From contig NZ_JACJSV010000024.1 in assembly GCF_014698335.1 (NCBI RefSeq), forward strand, positions 1 through 57,145: a stretch of DNA of 57,145 bases, read 5' to 3'. Of the stretch, positions 16,696-24,803 are shown piece after piece. Below the pieces are notes generated by a model. That model was not told the origin of the DNA. It searched no databases and saw nothing but the letters and a program-made list of their open reading frames with translations. Positions within the stretch are counted from its first letter, which is position 1. Each line of letters starts with the position of its first letter. The stretch comes from Microcystis viridis FACHB-1342. GTDB lineage: Bacteria > Cyanobacteriota > Cyanobacteriia > Cyanobacteriales > Microcystaceae. The translations under genes were made by a program, and so were the position numbers.

Positions 16696-17475
16696 ATGAA
16701 TTGGCAAGAAATAGCAGGTAATTGGGTTTTTCTCCCCCGTCGTCCCCGGGGTATCATTCACTTTTTAGGTGGGGCATTTGTGGCGGCGGCACCGAATATT
16801 ACCTATCGTTGGTTATTAGAAAGTCTTGGGAATTCAGGATACGCTATTGTCGCTACTCCCTTTGTTAATACCCTCGATCACAAATCGATCGCCCGCACAG
16901 TTTTAAACCGTTTTGATAATATTATTGAACGTCTGCGCTGGAATCATAGTCTGCGCCAAGGTTATCTCCCCATCTACGGATTGGGTCACAGTATGGGGTG
17001 TAAACTACATTTATTAATCGGTAGTCTCTACGAAGTGGAACGGGAGGGAAATATCCTCATTTCCTTTAATAATTATCCGATTCGTCGGGCTATTCCCTTC
17101 ATCGAACCTTTGCAAATTGACACCACTTTTAACCTCGAATTTACCCCTTCCCCCGAAGAAACAAACGAGTTAATTTTCCAAGATTATGCCATTCGTCGCA
17201 ATCTTTTAATCCGTTTTCAAGACGACACGATCGATCAATCTCTGGTATTAAATCCCCTGCTAAAAAAACGCTTTAATGATTTAATTGCCCTGCGAACTCT
17301 CCCGGGTAATCATCTCACTCCCTTGGGTCAAGATGTCAGTTGGCAAACCGGAGAAGTATTTACTCCCCTCGATGCGATCGGCCAATGGTTAAAACAGGGA
17401 CTTGCCCGGGATAATTCCCGTCTCAAAGATGAGATTCTCCACTGGTTAAATCCCGTCCTTCCCGCCCCTCGTTAG
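16696..17475 (+). CDS. DUF1350 family alpha/beta-hydrolase-like protein
   Basis: 259 residues. It begins with WVFLPRRPRGIIHFLGGAFVAAAPNITYRWLLE, the hallmark of the DUF1350 family shared by cyanobacteria and plastids. A nucleophile-elbow-like GHSMGCK (about 97-103) suggests a hydrolase fold; activity in this family is not established as far as I know. Its stop overlaps the stop of the convergent Uma2 gene by two bases, so no terminator separates them. Confidence 0.85.
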   Translation: MNWQEIAGNWVFLPRRPRGIIHFLGGAFVAAAPNITYRWLLESLGNSGYAIVATPFVNTLDHKSIARTVLNRFDNIIERLRWNHSLRQGYLPIYGLGHSMGCKLHLLIGSLYEVEREGNILISFNNYPIRRAIPFIEPLQIDTTFNLEFTPSPEETNELIFQDYAIRRNLLIRFQDDTIDQSLVLNPLLKKRFNDLIALRTLPGNHLTPLGQDVSWQTGEVFTPLDAIGQWLKQGLARDNSRLKDEILHWLNPVLPAPR

Positions 17476-18185
17476 CTTTCCTCCAGATTAATCCCCATTG
17501 CCCGTAATTGCGACTCTAGGCGGGCTAATTTTGCCTCAGCTTCCCGGGCCCGTTGTCGTTCCTGTTGGGCTTGCTGTTCGGCAGTCCTAGCTCGTTGTTC
17601 GGCTAATTCCGCTTTTTGCTTGATTTCTAGGGTGGTCAAAAACCGGGAGCCATCGGGATAAAAAATAGCTAACTGGGGACTCTCCAGTTGAAAACGAATC
17701 TGTAGAAGCGGACTCTGCCAATTATCGATCGCGGCAATCATCTCCAATTGATCACCCCTGCGCCACCAACCCTGTAGATAATTAGCATCGGGATCGTAGA
17801 GATAATATTCTTCTACGCCAAAACGCTGATAAAATTGCCATTTTCGGCGCATTTCCGCTTTAGTGTTGCCCGGAGAGAGAATTTCAAAGACTACCTGCGG
17901 CGCAATCTGGTTTTCTAACCATTGCTTATAGGAACCTCGATCGCCCTTGGGTCTGCCAAACACCACCATAGCATCCGGCGCTTGACAGATTTTATTATCC
18001 CCCTCGACCGGATACCACAACAGATCGCCAGCGATAAACACATTGTCATTGTCTGCGAATAAACATTCGAGATTTTCCTTAATCGTCACAATCCAGCGAA
18101 ACTGTTTGGTATTATCGGCCATCGGTTTACCATCACTATCGGCATAGATAATCTCCGAGTCAGAGAAAGATTGGGCTTTTACCAT
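17472..18185 (-). CDS. Uma2 family (DUF820) putative nuclease
   Basis: 237 residues. A PD-(D/E)XK-like Uma2 fold: PDAMVVFGRPKGDRGSY, VVFEILSPGNTKAEMRRKW and GVEEYYLYDPD hold the conserved acidic and Lys/Arg positions. The C-terminal 60 residues form a Glu/Gln/Arg-rich coiled coil (about 178-230), a common extension in cyanobacterial members. These genes are highly multiplied in cyanobacteria and their role is uncertain. The FIST gene lies 38 bp upstream on the same strand, so co-transcription is possible. Confidence 0.85.
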   Translation of the reverse strand: MVKAQSFSDSEIIYADSDGKPMADNTKQFRWIVTIKENLECLFADNDNVFIAGDLLWYPVEGDNKICQAPDAMVVFGRPKGDRGSYKQWLENQIAPQVVFEILSPGNTKAEMRRKWQFYQRFGVEEYYLYDPDANYLQGWWRRGDQLEMIAAIDNWQSPLLQIRFQLESPQLAIFYPDGSRFLTTLEIKQKAELAEQRARTAEQQAQQERQRAREAEAKLARLESQLRAMGINLEES

Positions 18186-18223
18186 CGTTCTACTCCCTAG
18201 CGTACTAACTATTTAGTATAACA

Positions 18224-19477
18224 TTAAATTCCCTGACGAAAGAGGGCAAAGGCCGAGGTATAACCGTGTAAAAAAGTGCGACCGGCCACCGGCCCGATTT
18301 CTCCATTGCCAAAGAAACCGGCGAGGGGAACATTGGCGAAATAACGCTGAAAAAGACCCGAATCAAAGTCCGGTTTTTCGTAGAGATTTTCCCCGCGACC
18401 GAGACAGGAAAAGATTAAAGCCCCTAGTACCTCTGAACTATTAGGTCTTTCTTGGGGAAAAGCTTGCAAAAGTAATTCTAAATCTAGGGCGGAAGTGTCG
18501 GCATCGCGCAGGTGAAATTGTACCCGCTGCCCCGGACGAACTCGATCGCCAATTGCGATCGCACCTTGTCGAGGATCTACTCCCAAAACACTGCGAATTA
18601 AGAAATCCCCAGCCCGCAACTGCATTTTAAACTCATCCCTAGCAATACCGATAAAAAGGGAGTTTTGCACTAATTCTCGGTCTTTTTCCCTTAAGGAGGG
18701 GATTAAATCCCGCAGTAGATTTAAAGGTGGTTGCGGAGTCCCATCGGCCTCTTTACTGGTCATGGAGATGATAATATTGCGTTCTCCCTCACTCACCTGA
18801 TAAATCGGTCCAATGGGACGACAACCCTGGGCGACGATAGTTTCGACGATAATATTGCCAGAAAGGGCGATTCCTACGGTTCCCTGACGATAGAGATAGC
18901 TATTACGCGGTTTTTGTTGATCGTGGTAGAATAGACCCCCAGAACGTTCGATCATGCCACCACTGACTAAACCGCCGATTTTGGCCGAACCGGGGTAGGC
19001 AAAATCCAAACCCTCTAACAGGTCATTGATGCGACTGGAAAAAGGATCGGCTAAAAGGATAAATTGGGGATTTTTGGCCGCTTCTACCCCTAATAATTCT
19101 GTCCAACTAGAGGGGGAACTGTCGAGATCGGGCATTTCCGCCGCTTCGATATAGAAGGGCTGCACTTCCACATTAGGCAAATGGGCGACGGTGAGACTTA
19201 AAGCCGGACTCGCTTCGATTTCTCGCGCTTTTTCCCTGTCACCCATACCGACAATCCCCGCCCCACCGCAGCCGATCAGGACAGGAACGGGGAGTTTATC
19301 CAAGATTAAGGGAACTAAACGGGGATAGTCGCTGGCATAGGCAGAAGAAATAAAAATTATGGCTAGATCTGCCGATCCGACTAACTTATCTTGCACTTTT
19401 TCCACTACTTCCGTCACCGCCGCTTCTAGGGAGGGACGGGTTGACAGGGCATTAATCCACTCGATGCGATCGCTCAT
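18224..19477 (-). CDS. FIST-domain sensor-like protein
   Basis: 417 residues from the ATG at 19477; the longer frame would need a TTG 27 bp upstream. The N-terminal FIST domain (about 10-205) includes LAIIFISSAYASDYP, LIGCGGAGIVG and a KIGGLVSGG segment. A FIST_C domain follows (about 210-405) with VGIALSG, IGIARDEF and the end motif GFFGNGEIGPVAGRTFLHGYTS. FIST domains are thought to bind small ligands such as amino acids, often alongside kinases or cyclases; none is encoded here. Soluble, cytoplasmic by prediction. Confidence 0.88.
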   Translation of the reverse strand: MSDRIEWINALSTRPSLEAAVTEVVEKVQDKLVGSADLAIIFISSAYASDYPRLVPLILDKLPVPVLIGCGGAGIVGMGDREKAREIEASPALSLTVAHLPNVEVQPFYIEAAEMPDLDSSPSSWTELLGVEAAKNPQFILLADPFSSRINDLLEGLDFAYPGSAKIGGLVSGGMIERSGGLFYHDQQKPRNSYLYRQGTVGIALSGNIIVETIVAQGCRPIGPIYQVSEGERNIIISMTSKEADGTPQPPLNLLRDLIPSLREKDRELVQNSLFIGIARDEFKMQLRAGDFLIRSVLGVDPRQGAIAIGDRVRPGQRVQFHLRDADTSALDLELLLQAFPQERPNSSEVLGALIFSCLGRGENLYEKPDFDSGLFQRYFANVPLAGFFGNGEIGPVAGRTFLHGYTSAFALFRQGI

Positions 19478-19630
19478 GTTTCTTGACCCCAAATTTGGTC
19501 TCAATGGTCAAAGATGATCATCTTAACAATAAATTAACCTAAAAATCCTATCCGCGCCCCTAGATGGCGCAATAAATTGTAGAATTGTCATGACGTGAGC
19601 CAATAAGGCCGCAAGGGATTGTCAGTTATT

Positions 19631-19885
19631 TTAATCATATTTAATCTTAAAATAGAGAATTGTCCCCGCTAAGATAAAAGTAACAAAATTAGCAATAATA
19701 ATCGGTTTACTGTTCATATAAAGGCCGTAGATGAGCCAAAGAAAAACCCCCAGACAAAAGCAAATAAACATAGTTAAGGACAAGTCCTTAGCCGAACGAT
19801 AACGCCAAGTTTTAATCACTTGGGGTAAAAAGGAGACAGTGGTTAATATTCCCGCCACGATCCCAATTAGTTCAATAATATTCAC
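19631..19885 (-). CDS. SemiSWEET (PQ-loop) sugar transporter
   Basis: 84 residues, three transmembrane helices, the size of bacterial SemiSWEETs, which dimerise to form a sugar uniporter. The PQ motif is in VSFLPQVIKTW (about 18-28) and the family word SAKDLSLTMF follows. The start is a GTG at 19885 with AGAGG eight bases upstream. That site lies inside a short reading frame (19889-20005) that ends 3 nt earlier, so translation may be coupled. Substrate unknown; glucose or sucrose transport is known for relatives. Confidence 0.88.
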   Translation of the reverse strand: MNIIELIGIVAGILTTVSFLPQVIKTWRYRSAKDLSLTMFICFCLGVFLWLIYGLYMNSKPIIIANFVTFILAGTILYFKIKYD

Positions 19886-19888
19886 CGA

Positions 19889-20005
19889 TTATCCTCTTGG
19901 CTCAGTTTCTCTCATTTTAAACTGTTGACTATCTAAATTGCTGGTTAAGACGGCTCTCTCGACATCATCGGGTAAAGTGTTGGTAAATGTGACATTTTTT
20001 CCCAT
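19889..20005 (-). CDS. Possible 38-residue small protein
   Basis: A short frame from the ATG at 20005, starting MGKNVTFTNTLPDDVERAVL and ending RETEPRG. Its stop is 3 nt before the SemiSWEET GTG and its end contains the ribosome site of that gene. It fills the gap between L,D-transpeptidase and SemiSWEET on one strand. No family recognised. It may be a leader peptide, a small protein, or a chance frame. Confidence 0.35.
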   Translation of the reverse strand: MGKNVTFTNTLPDDVERAVLTSNLDSQQFKMRETEPRG

Positions 20006-20010
20006 TGTTT

Positions 20011-20511
20011 CTATTGAGCGATTACTATCACCGAAGTGCCGATTTTTACCTTTTCAAATAAAGCTTTTATATCTCGATCGCGCATCCTGACGCAACCGTG
20101 GGAGACGGCCCGGCCGATGAGATTTTCTTGGGGTGTACCGTGAAAACCGATAAAATTCGCGCCATCAGTCCAAAATCCAATCCAACGGGCCCCTAAGGGG
20201 TTGTTTTTTCCCGATGGCACCAGTTGACCGGTGAAAGGATGTTCCCAGACTGGTTCCCGCACCATCTGAATCACCCTAAATTGTCCCGTCGGGGTTTCCC
20301 AACCCGGACGACCGATCGCCACTGGGTAAGAAGCGATTATTTTCTGTCCTTGGTAAACAAAAACTCGTCTTTTTTTTAAATTCAGCAGCAAACGGGTTTC
20401 CGTTCGAGTTACCGTGGTTGCGGGAAAGGAATTGACGGGACTAATGGGGGGATTGAGGAAAAATTCCCCTATTCCTAGACATAAACAGAGAATTGGCAGA
20501 AAAACTCGCAT
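20011..20511 (-). CDS. L,D-transpeptidase (YkuD family)
   Basis: 166 residues. A signal peptide or N-terminal anchor (1-20) is followed by the YkuD catalytic domain (about 40-165). The active-site motif SHGCVRMRDRD puts the catalytic Cys at 140 with H138 and the second His at 124 (FHGTP). These enzymes make 3-3 cross-links or attach proteins to peptidoglycan in the periplasm. The domain is complete but there is no LysM or other wall-binding module. It is the first gene of a leftward set with the small frame and SemiSWEET. Confidence 0.92.
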   Translation of the reverse strand: MRVFLPILCLCLGIGEFFLNPPISPVNSFPATTVTRTETRLLLNLKKRRVFVYQGQKIIASYPVAIGRPGWETPTGQFRVIQMVREPVWEHPFTGQLVPSGKNNPLGARWIGFWTDGANFIGFHGTPQENLIGRAVSHGCVRMRDRDIKALFEKVKIGTSVIVIAQ

Positions 20512-20675
20512 CTGATAGCAGCAAAGTCAAGATTTTTTATCTGCATTCTAATCTGATTGTGATGAGATAAAACCAAAGTCGATAGGACGATCCCGAGGGG
20601 GAAGGATAAAATCGCCGTCGAGTTGGGCTAATTCGGTTACACTAATCCATAGCTAGAATATTAACTTTTGTAACT

Positions 20676-21551
20676 ATGACCGCCGCTATTGCTCTCGATC
20701 GCGTTTCTAAAATCTATAATAATCTCCCGGTAGTTAACGAGCTTTCCTTTGCTATCGAAAAAGGGGAAATCTTTGGTTTACTCGGTCCCAACGGTGCGGG
20801 AAAATCGACGACAATCCGCATGATTATCACTCTAACCGAAGCAAGTCAAGGAGAAATCGAAGTGGCGGGGTATGATGTGAAAAAATACCGCGATCAGGTG
20901 AAGAAAAATATTGGGGTAGTCTTACAACAGATTAGCGTTGATGGGGAATTAACCGTCTGGGAAAATATGGAATTTCACGGCCGGATGCACCATATCCCCA
21001 ATCCCCAGAGACAAGAATTAATTGATCGCTATTTAGATTATGTCAGTTTAAGCGATCGAAAATCTGCCCTTGCCAAAACTCTTTCCGGTGGGATGAAACG
21101 ACGTTTACAGATTGCTCGCGCTCTTCTTCACGAACCAAAAATCCTCTTTCTCGATGAACCAACTGTCGGTTTAGACCCCCAAAATCGTCGTCGTTTGTGG
21201 GAAGTAATTCGCGATTTAAACCAGCAAGGAATGACAATTTTGTTAACCACTCACTACATGGAAGAAGTGGAATTTCTCTGTCAGGATAACGCCGCAGGAA
21301 AACCGGGCAGAATTGGCATTATGGATGCGGGCAAATTAATCGAATTAGGAACTCTAACGGATTTTCGTAGTAAGTATGGCGAGGGTTTAGTTATCAAACA
21401 AGTTGGCGATAAAATCGATTATAAATTTTTCCCCACCGTGGCTGATGCTAATGCCTATCTCGACACTTTGAGCGATAAAACTGGAGTAATGTGTCGCCCT
21501 TCCAACCTCGAAGATATCTTTGTGGAACTGACGGGACATCAATTAGATTAA
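20676..21551 (+). CDS. ABC-2 type transporter ATP-binding protein
   Basis: 291 residues. Walker A GPNGAGKSTT at about 38-47, signature LSGGMKRRLQIARAL at about 137-151, Walker B ILFLDEPTVGLDP and the switch TTHYMEE. The C-terminal 70 residues are the DrrA/NodI/CcmA-type extension. Such ATPases work with an ABC-2 permease for drug, lipid or polysaccharide export. None is adjacent; the ABC-2 permease gene at 50360 in this window is a possible partner (inference only). Confidence 0.88.
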   Translation: MTAAIALDRVSKIYNNLPVVNELSFAIEKGEIFGLLGPNGAGKSTTIRMIITLTEASQGEIEVAGYDVKKYRDQVKKNIGVVLQQISVDGELTVWENMEFHGRMHHIPNPQRQELIDRYLDYVSLSDRKSALAKTLSGGMKRRLQIARALLHEPKILFLDEPTVGLDPQNRRRLWEVIRDLNQQGMTILLTTHYMEEVEFLCQDNAAGKPGRIGIMDAGKLIELGTLTDFRSKYGEGLVIKQVGDKIDYKFFPTVADANAYLDTLSDKTGVMCRPSNLEDIFVELTGHQLD

Positions 21552-21906
21552 ATTCTTAGTTTGTCCCTTAGGAAATTGTTAAGTTATCGGTTTTTGACTC
21601 CAGTTTTTCTGAGATTAGCTCTGTTTAAATTGGCATTTCTTGGCTTTGATCTGGTGTCAATTTTATGGGTCAACCTGCTAGAGTCTAGGTCAATTAGCTG
21701 AGGCTGTCCCTAAAAACCGAATTCAACCCTAAAAAAAGAGGCTTTTAGCAATTTTTAAGCTTTTTGAGCCAGATAAATCGACCAAGAAGGGAACTTTTTC
21801 CGAAGAGGGAGAGTCGTCGGGGACTGGATAAAAACTAGAGTACTCCCTCGATCGATAGACAAGATTGACGGTAATCGTTTAGAATAAGGCACTGAATACT
21901 GACGAG
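21552..21906. other. Intergenic region without recognised gene
   Basis: 355 bp. I see no reading frame of note and no strong terminator. A GGCTTTTAGC...AAGCTTTTTGAGCC imperfect inverted repeat lies near 21752-21783 and may end the ABC ATPase transcript. TTGACGG near 21867 could be part of the promoter of the exporter genes. Confidence 0.4.
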
Positions 21907-22725
21907 ATGACAATTATCCCTATGACCGATCTCCAAGCAAAAACTAGATGGTCAACAGCGCGGCGATATTACGAATTGCTTAGTGTTTTAGTGGAACGTA
22001 ATCTCAAGGGACGCTATCGGGGTTCTTTTCTGGGGGTTTACTGGTCTTTGTTAAATCCCGTGATTATGACTGCACTATACACGGCAATTTTCGGCACGGT
22101 TTTCGCCTCTTATTTTGATAATTCTATAGTTAACTATGTCCTAGCGGCTTTCACTGGTTTAGTCGTCATAAATTTCTTTAATGCTTCCACTAACCAAGCT
22201 TTACCTAGTATTGTTGGTAATGGCAGTATTTTAAATAAAATTCGTCTGCCAGTTAGCATTTTTCCCGTTTCCATGGTAGTGGCAAATATTTTTCAATTTG
22301 CTATTAGTATCTTTCCCCTTTTGGCTATAGTAACTCTCTGGAAGTCTCAAAGTTTAATTAATGTAATTGCTCTGATTTTTCCCGTGATCGGTCTTTCTCT
22401 GGTTTGCACGGGAGTGGGTTTCTTTGTTAGTACCCTCTACGTTTTCTTCAGAGACTTACCCTATTTTTACGAAATTGTTTGTTTTGTCGCTTGGATTAGC
22501 AGCCCGATTTTCTATCCTCCAGAAATTATTCCTCCCTCCGTACAACCATTCCTCCTATTAAACCCATTATTACCAGTAATTGAAAGTATTCGCCAATTGT
22601 CCCTTTCCCCCGGATTACCGGATTTTAGTTTGATTTTTCAATCTCTACTCGGTGGGATCATTATCTTAGGAATTGGTTGGACTTGCTTCCGACTCTGGCG
22701 ACATTTATTTATGGATTTATTATAA
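21907..22725 (+). CDS. Polysaccharide ABC exporter permease (Wzm-like)
   Basis: 272 residues with six hydrophobic spans, ABC-2 type. The start region (YYELLSVLVERNLKGRYRGSFLGVYWSLLNP) is the typical amphipathic entry of Wzm/KpsM/TagG permeases. Its TAA stop is directly followed by the ATG of the ATPase gene, so the two are a translationally coupled pair exporting a lipid-linked polysaccharide or similar across the plasma membrane. No glycosyltransferase genes adjoin, so the polymer is unknown. Confidence 0.92.
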   Translation: MTIIPMTDLQAKTRWSTARRYYELLSVLVERNLKGRYRGSFLGVYWSLLNPVIMTALYTAIFGTVFASYFDNSIVNYVLAAFTGLVVINFFNASTNQALPSIVGNGSILNKIRLPVSIFPVSMVVANIFQFAISIFPLLAIVTLWKSQSLINVIALIFPVIGLSLVCTGVGFFVSTLYVFFRDLPYFYEIVCFVAWISSPIFYPPEIIPPSVQPFLLLNPLLPVIESIRQLSLSPGLPDFSLIFQSLLGGIIILGIGWTCFRLWRHLFMDLL

Positions 22726-23481
22726 ATGACAGAAGTAATTCGACTCGATCAAGTGTCTCTCGAAAGACGCACTCAAGAAGAATTTTCCTACGATCTAAAA
22801 AGGACAATCTTCTCTCTTCTTGAAGGTAAATATCGTCAACCTGCCAAAAAATTAGTTCTAGATGATATAGATTTAGTAATTAATTCTGGAGCAAAATTAG
22901 GTATCATTGGAGCTAATGGCGCAGGAAAATCTACTCTCCTAAAAGTTATTTGTGGTATTCTGGAACCGACAAAGGGACAGGTGAGAGTCAGGGGACAAAT
23001 TGCTTCTTTAATTGAATTAGGAGCGGGTTTTGATCCAGATTTACCAGTAAAAGATAATATTATTCTCTATGGGGTAATGCTGGGATTTTCGCGTCAGGAA
23101 ATGAAGGAAAAAACCAAAGATATCCTTGACTTTGCTGAGTTAGAAGAATATATGGGAGCGCCGGTGAAATCTCTTTCTTCTGGGATGGTGGCTCGTTTAG
23201 GATTTGCGATCGCAACAGAGGTTCACCCCGATATTCTTATTCTTGATGAAGTCCTTTCCGTCGGGGATGAAAGTTTTAAAAATAAGTGTAAACGACGTTT
23301 AAAAAAATTCTGGAATTCTAACGCTACTATTTTAGTAGTTTCCCACGATTTGACTTTAATTCAAGAGTCCTGTGACCAAGCAATTTGGCTGAATAAAGGC
23401 CAGCTGCAATGTCAGGGTGCATCGGAAGATGTAATCAAGTTTTATTTGGATTCCGTGCATCAAAATGAAGTTAATTTTTAA
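22726..23481 (+). CDS. Polysaccharide ABC exporter ATPase (Wzt/KpsT-like)
   Basis: 251 residues. Walker A GANGAGKST at about 63-71, the signature SLSSGMVARLGFAIA, Walker B DILILDEVLSVGDESF and the VVSHD switch. The N-terminal VSLERRTQEEFSYDLKRTIFS is typical of Wzt. It ends soon after the nucleotide-binding domain, so it lacks the C-terminal carbohydrate-binding domain of the Wzt proteins that recognise capped O-antigen; it is closer to KpsT/TagH in size. Partner of the permease directly upstream. Confidence 0.92.
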   Translation: MTEVIRLDQVSLERRTQEEFSYDLKRTIFSLLEGKYRQPAKKLVLDDIDLVINSGAKLGIIGANGAGKSTLLKVICGILEPTKGQVRVRGQIASLIELGAGFDPDLPVKDNIILYGVMLGFSRQEMKEKTKDILDFAELEEYMGAPVKSLSSGMVARLGFAIATEVHPDILILDEVLSVGDESFKNKCKRRLKKFWNSNATILVVSHDLTLIQESCDQAIWLNKGQLQCQGASEDVIKFYLDSVHQNEVNF

Positions 23482-23696
23482 TTAAGTAGGTAATCTCAAT
23501 TAATTTATCTACGTTTGGCTCTCTTGGGTTTGGTGGGTAAAATGTATTATAGGATACATTCCTGCTGGCAATCAACTGGAACGAACCACAAAGACCCAAA
23601 GAACACAAAGATTGATCGCTTCTAGATAATCTAAACTTATCACACAAAGAATAAGAGAGCCTACGTTTTACTCAGTCGAAAACGCTGTCACAAAAT

Positions 23697-23721
23697 AAAA
23701 AACCTCGGTGTCCAGCCGAGG
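23697..23721 (-). terminator. Intrinsic terminator (minus strand)
   Basis: On the minus strand CCTCGG / CCGAGG with a 7-nt loop followed by TTTTTTATTTT. The stem is the same six bases as the terminator at 15833. Confidence 0.85.
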
Positions 23722-23895
23722 TAGCGCTAAGTTATGTAGGAGAACTCAAGCAAATCTGTCAATGGGGTAAACCCAAACCCCGAAAACTTTTTAAGCTAGT
23801 AGGCCAAGTTTTTTGCCGTTGTCTCGGACTCAAGGAATCATCTTCTGTCCTATACTCTTCGAGACAATCTAAACCGGCTTGCTGTCTTGGCTGTT
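23697..23895 (-). ncRNA. Candidate structured small RNA, about 200 nt
   Basis: On the minus strand three nested stems can form: GCCAAG/CTTGGC (23891-23886 with 23808-23803), GCCG/CGGC, and TTGTCTCG/CGAGACAA (23867-23860 with 23826-23819), closing on an AGGA/TCCT inner stem. A GGGG...CCCC hairpin follows (about 23766-23783), then the 15-nt word TTGAGTTCTCCTACA, then an intrinsic terminator. A possible promoter TTGTTA, 17 bp, TAAAAG lies upstream. The bulged rod recalls 6S RNA, but the 3' end does not pair with the 5' end; I do not assign a family. Confidence 0.55.
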
Positions 23896-23958
23896 TTGCT
23901 TTAACTTTTAGTTCATGTAAATAAATGTAACAATATTTTTACGAATTGTAAAGAAGGA

Positions 23959-23989
23959 TTGACAAAATAAAACTTATAGGATGTATAAG
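23959..23989 (+). promoter_or_regulatory. Probable promoter of the DUF4278 gene
   Basis: A consensus TTGACA (23959-23964) and a TGTATAAG region (23982-23989) at 17-19 bp spacing. The start codon is 85 bp further on, giving an untranslated leader of about 75 nt. Confidence 0.5.
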
Positions 23990-24073
23990 CTAAGTTAATA
24001 TTTTTCGCCGATCGAAGCTAGGGAGGTAATATATAGGGAGATTGGTTCACTAGCATGACAAGGTGTACCCAGA

Positions 24074-24505
24074 ATGTCCTATTTGTTTTTGTTGCCACTA
24101 TTCACCGCTGCTCTGGCTGCCTATTTCTGGCAGAAGTCCAGCGATGAAATTGCTTATCTCGCCAGTGCCGCCACGGTAATTAGTTTAGTGTTGAGTCTGG
24201 TTTTAGCTCCTTGGCAGATTCAGCTATTAATTCTCTTGACAGTTGTGATTGTCGTCACCTTTTTATGGCAAGGACGAGAAGAGCAGAAGAATATCCCCGT
24301 CCCCACTCCAGAAACCGCCGGCGAGAAAAAGTACCGTGGGGCCACCTATATGGAGCCAACAGTCGCCGAGGCTCCTGTCAAGGAGCGAGGGGGTAAATAT
24401 CGCGGTGCGGAGGTTAAAATCACCAATAATCCCACGGTGGCTAACCCAATTCGCTCCTCATCTCTCAAATATCGCGGTGCTGGTTCGGCAAACAAGGACC
24501 AGTAA
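24074..24505 (+). CDS. Membrane protein with three KYRGA motifs (DUF4278-like)
   Basis: 143 residues. Residues 1-65 hold two or three hydrophobic spans (YLFLLPLFTAALAAYFW; YLASAATVISLVLSLVLAP; LLILLTVVIVVTFLW). The soluble tail contains KYRGA three times (KKYRGATY, GKYRGAEV, LKYRGAGS) at about 85, 108 and 134. The YRG motif recalls the short DUF4278 domain of cyanobacteria, normally present once. Function unknown. The stop codon TAA is the first part of a TCAGTTATCAG tandem array. Confidence 0.65.
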   Translation: MSYLFLLPLFTAALAAYFWQKSSDEIAYLASAATVISLVLSLVLAPWQIQLLILLTVVIVVTFLWQGREEQKNIPVPTPETAGEKKYRGATYMEPTVAEAPVKERGGKYRGAEVKITNNPTVANPIRSSSLKYRGAGSANKDQ

Positions 24506-24560
24506 TCAGTTATCAGTTATCAGTTATCAGTTATCAGCTTCTGAAGGCAAAAGGCAAAAG
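24503..24560. repeat. CAGTTATCAG array joined to GGCAAAA units
   Basis: About four TCAGTTA/TTATCAG units starting at the stop codon of the upstream gene, then CTTCTGAAGGCAAAAGGCAA. This is the inverted form of the composite seen at 4846-4890. Confidence 0.85.
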
Positions 24561-24711
24561 AAAGAATCTGGCAATTCTCTTACCTAAAAAGAAGGTTAGA
24601 AACTAAGCACATCAAAGCTTTTGGCTTAACCAATTAGGTCTTAGATTCAGTCGAGTTATCAGATTTGAGTTTTAAGTTCACTGATTGGGTGCATCTTATA
24701 TTTGTGATTTT

Positions 24712-24773
24712 GGTGAGCAGCAGAAGTTATTAAAAGAGGGCGAATGCAATTCGCCCCTACAATAATATTATTG
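24712..24773 (-). repeat. 60-bp dispersed repeat with GGGGCGAATTGC palindrome
   Basis: The inverse of 35253-35312, nearly identical over about 60 bp. The centre (AGGGCGAATGCAATTCGCCCC) is an imperfect palindrome. No coding potential. It lies in the region between the DUF4278 gene and the convergent synthase gene. Confidence 0.8.
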
Positions 24774-24803
24774 AGATGCCCCCACTTCCTACTTCCCACT
24801 TAT

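Larger units (their letters stand above)
23482..24073. other. Long intergenic region: structured RNA candidate and promoter
   Basis: 592 bp without a protein gene. It contains an inverted pair GGCTCTCTT (about 23518) / AAGAGAGCC (about 23653), a CACAAAGACCCAAAGAACAC repeat typical of many bacterial intergenic regions, a leftward terminator at 23697, a nested-fold candidate RNA (23697-23895), and a rightward promoter at 23959. Confidence 0.6.

Noticed and set aside
23697-23895. Assignment of the structured RNA to 6S RNA, tmRNA or RNase P
   Set aside because: No CCA end or tag sequence (tmRNA), no RNase P core words, and the 3' end does not close a 6S-type stem.
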